Program-made: the position numbers and the translations under genes
DNA from: Betaproteobacteria bacterium
GTDB taxonomy: Bacteria > Pseudomonadota > Gammaproteobacteria > Burkholderiales > SG8-39
Assembly: GCA_947482825.1 (NCBI GenBank)
Contig: CANKMT010000017.1
Span: 1-64,000, forward strand
Length of the DNA: 64,000 nucleotides
Direction of reading: 5' to 3'
Shown here: positions 59,017-64,000 of the stretch, piece by piece
Numbering within the stretch: the stretch's first letter is position 1
Layout: each line of letters starts with the position of its first letter
The notes under the pieces: model-generated
Databases searched by the model: none
The model's input: only the letters and a program-made list of their open reading frames with translations
What the model was told of the DNA's origin: nothing

Positions 59017-60525
59017 TCAGTAGCCGTCTATTGTTCTTTTGCGGCCGGTGCGCGGTTGCGGCTTCCAGGTCGCGAGGGTGCCGCAAAGTATCGCCCTCGT
59101 GTCGGCGGGATCGATCACGTCGTCGACCAGGAACCTTTGCGCGATCTCCAGGGCTGTGTTCGAGGACTTGAGCTCCGCCGTGAGTTCGGCGTGCATCGCT
59201 TGCCGCTCTTCCTTGCCCTCGATTGCCTCGAGCCGCTTGCGGTGGATGATGTTCACCGCCCCCTCGAGCCCCATGCCACCGAACTCGCCGCCCGGCCACG
59301 AGACGATGACGCGCGGCTCGAGCGCAAGCGAGCCCATGATGTAGTGGCCCAGCCCGTAGGCTTTGCGCAGCACGACGGACATCAACAACGTCGTGGCATT
59401 CGACAACGCGCCCAGGAGGCGCGCGCTCTCGCGGATCAGGCCGGTCTTCTCGGCTTCGGGCCCGACCATCACGCCCGGGGTGTCGCAAAGCATCAGCAAA
59501 GGGATGTCGTACGCATCGCAGAGTTGCACGAAGCGGGCCGCCTTCCTCGAAGCGTCTGCGTCGATCGCCCCTGCGCGCACGCTCGGTTGATTGGCGACCA
59601 CGCCTATGGTTTGGCCGTTCATCCTCGCGAGGCAGGTCACCATCGAACGCCCCCACTGCCCCCGGATCTCGAACGCGCTCCCGGTGTCGCAAAGGGTATC
59701 GATGACCTTGCGCACGTCGTAGGCGAGGCGCGGATTGTCCGGGACGAGCCCGCGCAGGAGCGCCTGGTCCGCGGCCTTGGCCGGAAGGACGCTTGCGCGG
59801 AAGTACGCAAGATACCTGCGCGCGCTTTCCACCGCGGCGGCTTCGTCATCGACGAGCACATCGATGAGGCCGGTGGCGACATGCACCTGGGCCGGCCCGA
59901 TCTCCTCCGGCGTGAGCTTGGTCCCAAGGGCCGCCTGCACCAGCGGGGGGCCCGCCAGTCCGATGGTCGCCTTGGAAGTTGCAATCACCAGGTCGCTCAT
60001 CCCGGCGAGGTTGGCGTGGCCCGCGAACGCGGGGCCGGGCACGATGCCGACGGTCGGCACGAGCCCGGACAGCCGCGCAAATTCGACCAGGCTGGTGCTC
60101 GCACCGCGCGCCGCGAGCAGCATGTCCTGCGGCCGGCCGCCGCCGCCTTCAAGCCACAGGACCAGCGGCGCTTTGGCCGCCGCCGCATGCTTCACGATCC
60201 GCGAAAGCTTGCGGTGGTTCATCGCGCTCTGCGAGCCGCCGTAGACGGAGTAATCGTAGGCTGCGATGTCGATCGGCGAGCCGTCCTGCGTCGCGGTTCC
60301 GGTAATGAGACCGTCCGCGGCACCCTCCATGTCTTTGGTGCCCGGTTGCACCAACCCGCCGTACTCGACGAACGTACCGGGATCGGCCAACGCGGCCACC
60401 GCCTGGCGGGCCGTCCATCCGCCCTTGGTGCGCTTTTTCTTCACCTGGTCGGCACGTGCATGGTCGGACAAAGCGGCCTTGGCCTCGAGCACGCGCTTGA
60501 GATCGGGGCGTTTGTCGTTCTTCAT
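59017..60525 (-). CDS. Acyl-CoA carboxylase beta-subunit/carboxyltransferase-family protein
   Basis: 502 residues from ATG 60525, which overlaps the ligase stop (ATGA). The carboxyltransferase crotonase-like halves are visible: ALVLWLEGGGGRPQD, FARLSGLVPTVGIVPGPAFAGHANLAGMSD (seen in parts), GIVANQPSVRAGAIDADASRKAARFVQLCDAYDIPLLMLCDTPG (partly) and EFGGMGLEGAVNIIHRK. This is the propionyl/methylcrotonyl-CoA carboxylase type. No biotin carboxylase or carrier gene is present, so it needs a partner elsewhere or acts as a decarboxylase. Confidence 0.85.
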   Translation of the reverse strand: MKNDKRPDLKRVLEAKAALSDHARADQVKKKRTKGGWTARQAVAALADPGTFVEYGGLVQPGTKDMEGAADGLITGTATQDGSPIDIAAYDYSVYGGSQSAMNHRKLSRIVKHAAAAKAPLVLWLEGGGGRPQDMLLAARGASTSLVEFARLSGLVPTVGIVPGPAFAGHANLAGMSDLVIATSKATIGLAGPPLVQAALGTKLTPEEIGPAQVHVATGLIDVLVDDEAAAVESARRYLAYFRASVLPAKAADQALLRGLVPDNPRLAYDVRKVIDTLCDTGSAFEIRGQWGRSMVTCLARMNGQTIGVVANQPSVRAGAIDADASRKAARFVQLCDAYDIPLLMLCDTPGVMVGPEAEKTGLIRESARLLGALSNATTLLMSVVLRKAYGLGHYIMGSLALEPRVIVSWPGGEFGGMGLEGAVNIIHRKRLEAIEGKEERQAMHAELTAELKSSNTALEIAQRFLVDDVIDPADTRAILCGTLATWKPQPRTGRKRTIDGY

Positions 60526-62138
60526 GGACTCACCTCGAAGCGGGTTCGCTTGAAATGGATTCCTGCACGCTCGCGGTCCCAGGTATCGGCCGTGATGCCT
60601 TGCTCGCGCAACCGGTACTTCATGATTTTCTGGCTCGGCGTCCTCGGCAGGTGCGGCACCAGGCGGACGTACCGCGGCACCATGAAGCCCGGCAGCCGGT
60701 CGCGCAGGAATTCGAGCAACCCAGCCGGGTCCACGGCCTGCCCGGGCGCCGCTTCGACCACGGCAAGCACATCGTCTTCGCCGTGCTCGCTGGGCACCGC
60801 GACCACGGCGTTCTCGAGCACGCCCGGAAAGGCCCGCACCTCGTTCTCCACTTCGAATGCCGAAATGTTTTCCCCGCGGCGCCGGATGGCGTCCTTCAGG
60901 CGGTCGATGAAGAAATAGTTGCCGCCCTCGTCCCGCCTGAACCGGTCCCCGGTATGAAACCAGCCATTGCGCCACGCGACGACCGTCGCCTGCGGATCGC
61001 CGCGATAAGCGCTGGCAACGGTCCACGGAATATCGGCGCGCACGACCAGTTCGCCCGCCGCGCCATCGCCGACCTCGCAATCGTTGTCATCGACGACGCG
61101 CAGTTCGAATCCCTCGCGGGCCCTGCCGCAGGCGCCAGGCAGCCCCGGATTCCTCTCCGAAACGATCGGGCACGCGACTTCGGTCATGTTGAACACGGTG
61201 TAGACGTCGACCCCGAACCTTTGCGCGAACTCTTCCGTTTGCGCCGAGATCGGCACCATGATGACGTGGCGCAGCGGATGCTCGCGATCGCGCTTGGAGG
61301 CCGGCGCGCCGAGCAGGAAGCTGACCATCGCCCCGAGGAGAGTGAGGTTGGTGATCTCGAAGCGCCGCACCGTGTCCCAGAAATCCTGCGAGCGAAACGA
61401 AGTCACCACCGCGACCGACCCGCCGCGCAGGAGCATCCTGTAGGCCAGACCCATCCCGCCGACATGGAACATCGGCAGGTTGAGGAGCGCCCGGTCCTCG
61501 CCGGTCAGCGCGACGAAGGCTTTGCTCGAGCAATGGCTGTGCAGGTACGTGATCGGCACCGCCTTGGACGGGCCTGTCGTGCCCGAGGTGAATATCAACG
61601 CGTGGACGTCCCAGGGCGCGATGTCCGCAAGCGCCTCGGCGCCAAGGTCCGCCGGCCGATCGAGGAAGTCCGCTCCCAGTACCCGCAGGCCGCACATCTT
61701 CGAAGCGGGTTCTCCGGTCACGACCAGCGTTTCCAACTGCGCCGTGGCGACAGCACGCAACCGGTCGACGAGACTCACGTGCGCCACGATGACCTTCGCA
61801 CCGGCAACCCTGATCGCGTTTTCGAGCAGCGCGCCTCGGTATTCCGTATTCAGCGGCGCGAAGACGGCGCCGAGGTAGTTCGAAGCCAGCATGACGCAAA
61901 GACTGTCTTTGCCGTTCGGGAGCCAACTGAGGACACAGTCGCCCCTGGTCACGCCCAGGGCGCGAAGGTTGGCCGCCTTGGTGCGGACTTTCTCGCGCAG
62001 CGTTGCGTAGGTCCAGGTCTCGCCGTCTTCGAAGAGCGCAAAGACCTTGCCGGGCCGCTCGAGCGCGTGACGCTCGAGCAAGTCCCTGACCACGCAACTC
62101 GCCGGCGTGGGAATCCGCGGTTCGGCGGTCAGCGACAT
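60522..62138 (-). CDS. AMP-dependent acyl-CoA ligase (CaiC-like)
   Basis: 538 residues from ATG 62138; the longer frame to 62282 is likely spurious. P-loop-like LIFTSGTTGPSKAVPIT, YTVFNMTEVACP, GWFHTGDRFRRDEGG and IRRRGENISAFEVENEV, with catalytic lysine in TPSQKIMKYRLRE. RRRGENIS is typical of crotonobetaine/carnitine-CoA ligases. It opens the operon with the carboxyltransferase, Bug and CaiD-like genes. It faces the divergent Bug gene at 62297 across a 158-bp promoter interval. Confidence 0.88.
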   Translation of the reverse strand: MSLTAEPRIPTPASCVVRDLLERHALERPGKVFALFEDGETWTYATLREKVRTKAANLRALGVTRGDCVLSWLPNGKDSLCVMLASNYLGAVFAPLNTEYRGALLENAIRVAGAKVIVAHVSLVDRLRAVATAQLETLVVTGEPASKMCGLRVLGADFLDRPADLGAEALADIAPWDVHALIFTSGTTGPSKAVPITYLHSHCSSKAFVALTGEDRALLNLPMFHVGGMGLAYRMLLRGGSVAVVTSFRSQDFWDTVRRFEITNLTLLGAMVSFLLGAPASKRDREHPLRHVIMVPISAQTEEFAQRFGVDVYTVFNMTEVACPIVSERNPGLPGACGRAREGFELRVVDDNDCEVGDGAAGELVVRADIPWTVASAYRGDPQATVVAWRNGWFHTGDRFRRDEGGNYFFIDRLKDAIRRRGENISAFEVENEVRAFPGVLENAVVAVPSEHGEDDVLAVVEAAPGQAVDPAGLLEFLRDRLPGFMVPRYVRLVPHLPRTPSQKIMKYRLREQGITADTWDRERAGIHFKRTRFEVSP

Positions 62139-62296
62139 GCGCGCGGGACCTTCGGGTTCATCTTGTGCTGCGACCCCCACTGGAATGGTCGAGAATAGCG
62201 CGTGGGGGCGGCGACAATCAACGCATCGACAGGGCGTTTCGCATGATGCGCGCCGCGCACCCGCGACGGAAAACAGGATCAACGGGAGACAACCAC

Positions 62297-63265
62297 ATGT
62301 TCAAGCACATCCTTGCCGCGGCGCTGGCGGCAGCCGCACTGCAATTCTCCGCCGCCGCACAGGCTCAGCAGTTCCCCTCGAAGCCCCTCAAAATCGTCGT
62401 GCCCTTCCCGCCCGGCGGTGCGGCGGACCTCTCCGGCAGGCTCCTGGCCGACCACTTGGCCAAAAGCCTCGGCCAGCCGGTCGTCATCGAGAACAAGCCC
62501 GGCGCGAGCACGATCATCGGTGCAGAGGTGGTGTACCGTTCCGCACCCGACGGGCACACGATGCTCATTGTCTTCCCGAGCTTCATCGTGAACCCGCTGC
62601 TGCGCTCAAACATGCCCTTTGCGCCGCTCAAGGACTTCGCGCCGGTGGGACAGACGCTCGCGGTGCCGATGGTCATCGCGGCCCACCCTTCGCTGGCGGC
62701 CAACAACCTCAAGGAGCTGATCGCCCTGGCGCGCGCCAAACCCGGCGAGCTTTCCTACGGCACGCCGGGCCTGGGCACCACGCACCACGTGATGGGCGAA
62801 CTGCTCAAGCTCACCGCGAAGATCAACCTCACGCACGCGCCTTTCCAGGGCGGCGGGCCGAGCCTGGCGGCGGTGACCGGCGGGCATATCCAGCTCGTCT
62901 ATGGCAACGCCAACGAGATCGTGCCCTCGGCGAAGTCGGGCAAGGTGAAGCCCATCGTCGTCACGTCGGCCGAGCGTGTGGACCTGCTGCCGGACACGAT
63001 GACGATGAAGGAAAGCGGCTTCCCGGAGCTCGAGGCCACCAACTGGAGCGGCATCGTAGTGCCCGCCGCCACTCCGGCAATGGCCATCGCGCGGTTGAAC
63101 CGCGACCTCAATGCGGCGCTCGCCACGCCTGAGGTGCAGGCCAAGTTCAAGGGCTTCGGCATGATCCCGACGCCGAGCACGCCGGAGCAGTTCGGCGCGT
63201 TCCTGCAGAAGGAGTCCGCGCTCTATGCGCGCGTGGTGAAGGAGGCGGGGGTGAAGGCGGAGTAG
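62297..63265 (+). CDS. Bug/TctC-family periplasmic receptor
   Basis: 322 residues from ATG 62297. The signal peptide ends at AAAQAQ; QFPSKPLKIVVPFPPGGAAD, VVIENKPGAST, PDGHTMLIVF and HAPFQGGGPSL follow. It diverges from the CaiC-like ligase operon and may supply its substrate, making a second receptor for the same locus. Confidence 0.92.
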   Translation: MFKHILAAALAAAALQFSAAAQAQQFPSKPLKIVVPFPPGGAADLSGRLLADHLAKSLGQPVVIENKPGASTIIGAEVVYRSAPDGHTMLIVFPSFIVNPLLRSNMPFAPLKDFAPVGQTLAVPMVIAAHPSLAANNLKELIALARAKPGELSYGTPGLGTTHHVMGELLKLTAKINLTHAPFQGGGPSLAAVTGGHIQLVYGNANEIVPSAKSGKVKPIVVTSAERVDLLPDTMTMKESGFPELEATNWSGIVVPAATPAMAIARLNRDLNAALATPEVQAKFKGFGMIPTPSTPEQFGAFLQKESALYARVVKEAGVKAE

Positions 63266-63388
63266 GTGAAAGGATGATCCGGCGACAAGCTTCGCAGAAG
63301 AGTTTCGAGGACACTGCGTCATCCGGGAGCGGGCACTGGCGTTAAGGGGTCATCAGGCAGGCCTCAATGACCGCGTATTGAAACCCGG

Positions 63389-63631
63389 ATGGAAAAGTAC
63401 AAATTCATGGAGTACTTCGAGAGCCAGGTCCTTCGCAAACGGGCGTACTTGGAGAAGGAGTGGTGCATTCGTGTGCTGGACCGCCCCATCAGGTCGGAAC
63501 CGCAGGAAGGCAATCGTTTTCGCTATTGGGGTGCGATAGCCGAACTCGAAGGTCGATACTTGAGGGTCGTGACACTTGAAGATAGAGTAACCATCCACAA
63601 CGCATTTCCCGACCGAAGGTTCAAGCCATGA
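63389..63631 (+). CDS. Small conserved protein, partner of DUF2283
   Basis: 80 residues. YFESQVLRKRAYLEKEWCIRVLDRPIRSE and RYWGAIAELEGRYLRVVTLEDRVTIHNAFPDRRF form a compact alpha/beta pattern seen in small proteins encoded ahead of DUF2283 genes. Its stop overlaps the DUF2283 ATG by 4 bp. The arrangement looks like a toxin-antitoxin pair, but this is not established. Confidence 0.55.
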   Translation: MEKYKFMEYFESQVLRKRAYLEKEWCIRVLDRPIRSEPQEGNRFRYWGAIAELEGRYLRVVTLEDRVTIHNAFPDRRFKP

Positions 63632-63846
63632 AGCTGAACTATCATCCCGACACCGACTCGCTCTATATCGATCTCTCCGAGCGGGTCAGCGTCGAAAGCC
63701 GCGAGATTTCGGCCGGAGTCGTGCTCGACTACGACGCGGAGGGTAACCTGGTGGGCATCGACATCGACAACGCCAGCGTCAAAGTCCAGCTCAAGGACCT
63801 GACCCTGAGCAAGCTTCCGTCCAAGGTGCATTCGGTTATCGCTTGA
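63628..63846 (+). CDS. DUF2283-family protein
   Basis: 72 residues. MKLNYHPDTDSLYIDLSERVSVESREISAGVVLDYDAEGNLVGIDIDNAS (seen in parts) is the DUF2283 signature: YDPETDSLYI, E-I-x-x-G-V-x-x-D and G-I-D-I-D-N-A-S. Function is unknown; frequently placed beside small proteins in mobile or toxin-antitoxin-like loci. Overlaps its upstream partner by 4 bp. Confidence 0.88.
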   Translation: MKLNYHPDTDSLYIDLSERVSVESREISAGVVLDYDAEGNLVGIDIDNASVKVQLKDLTLSKLPSKVHSVIA

Positions 63847-63887
63847 TCGACCGCAACCGGCGGCTGATTCCCCCGGCCGCAGCGCCC

Positions 63888-64000
63888 CTAGTTCCCGGCC
63901 GTGATCTTGTTCTCGCGGACCACCTTGCCCCAGCGCTCGACCTCGTTTGCAACGAACTTGGCGAGCTCGGGCGGCTGCGAGAGCGACATCACAACGCCCT
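63888..64000 (-). CDS. Bug/TctC-family receptor, C-terminal end only
   Basis: Reading frame entering from the right edge, with stop TAG at 63888-63890. The visible tail QPPELAKFVANEVERWGKVV and RENKIT matches the C-terminal helix of Bug proteins (E-x-x-KW-x-x-VV). Its start lies beyond the window. This is the eleventh Bug gene seen. Confidence 0.8.
   Translation of the reverse strand, partial: GVVMSLSQPPELAKFVANEVERWGKVVRENKITAGN

Noticed and set aside
57583-60918. Plus-strand open frame of about 1110 codons opposite the carboxyltransferase and Bug genes
   Set aside because: Arginine/histidine/proline-rich composition typical of antisense frames; minus-strand genes have motifs, start signals and overlaps that explain the region.

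Overview
The window looks like a chromosomal stretch of a high-G+C betaproteobacterium, most likely Burkholderiales. The main reason is eleven extracytoplasmic receptors of the Bug/TctC family (two cut by the window edges) scattered among catabolic genes, a hallmark of Bordetella, Variovorax, Polaromonas and relatives. I see no rRNA, tRNA, CRISPR array, phage or intact insertion sequence. Most of the window is peripheral metabolism for aromatic, carboxylic or amino compounds, packed into short operons with ATGA/GTGA overlaps.

Layout. 1-7041 (minus): one operon of amidohydrolase, DadA-like FAD oxidase, an ABC-type periplasmic binding protein, a molybdopterin oxidoreductase and two Bug receptors. 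7231-9700: two SDR dehydrogenases, a PII-like protein and a CBS-domain protein. 9946-13114: Bug receptor plus RidA, then an acquired-looking patch with a degraded toxin next to its antitoxin and a GSU2403-type nucleotidyltransferase gene behind an AT-rich palindrome. 13292-20905: a meta-cleavage module (FAH hydrolase, enoyl-CoA hydratase homologue, three-gene ABC importer, MhpB-like extradiol dioxygenase, HpaB-like monooxygenase, TauE permease). 20910-26768 (minus): a branched-chain-type (Liv) ABC importer with an orphan LolD-like ATPase and a DsrE-like lipoprotein. 26914-29699: a Rieske oxygenase translationally coupled to a glutamine-synthetase-like enzyme, diverging from the Liv operon. 29772-31060: cytidylate-kinase-like protein and a MazEF module.

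31562-42335: Bug receptor and ROK regulator, then a plus-strand cluster (epimerase, TauD/TfdA dioxygenase, second Rieske oxygenase, Bug, cupin, enol-lactonase-like hydrolase, 2Fe-2S ferredoxin, DadA-like oxidase, Bug) with a strong sigma70-like promoter and palindromic operator before the dioxygenase gene. 42344-42445 is a large inverted repeat of REP type. 42439-52531: a second HpaB-like monooxygenase, cupin and MarR regulator, divergent from Bug, UbiD decarboxylase, Bug, thiolase-fold protein without the usual cysteine, and hydroxycinnamoyl-CoA hydratase-lyase, with an acyl-CoA ligase convergent at the end; this reads as phenylpropanoid side-chain catabolism. 52680-57228: glutathione transferase, a ParE-type and a HicBA toxin-antitoxin pair, a sterol-desaturase-family protein overlapping a CarF/TMEM189-type (plasmalogen) desaturase, DUF4926 and a racemase fragment. 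57232-63265: CaiC/CaiD-like enzymes with a carboxyltransferase and two Bug receptors. 63389-64000: a small overlapping gene pair (DUF2283) and the 3-prime end of another Bug gene.

The strongest leads are the Rieske/glutamine-synthetase couple (possible glutamylation-dependent oxidation of an aromatic amine), the ether-lipid-like desaturase pair, the TauD/Rieske/cupin/ferredoxin cluster, and the cysteine-less thiolase beside a hydratase-lyase. All functions are read from motifs and gene order; no database search was run.
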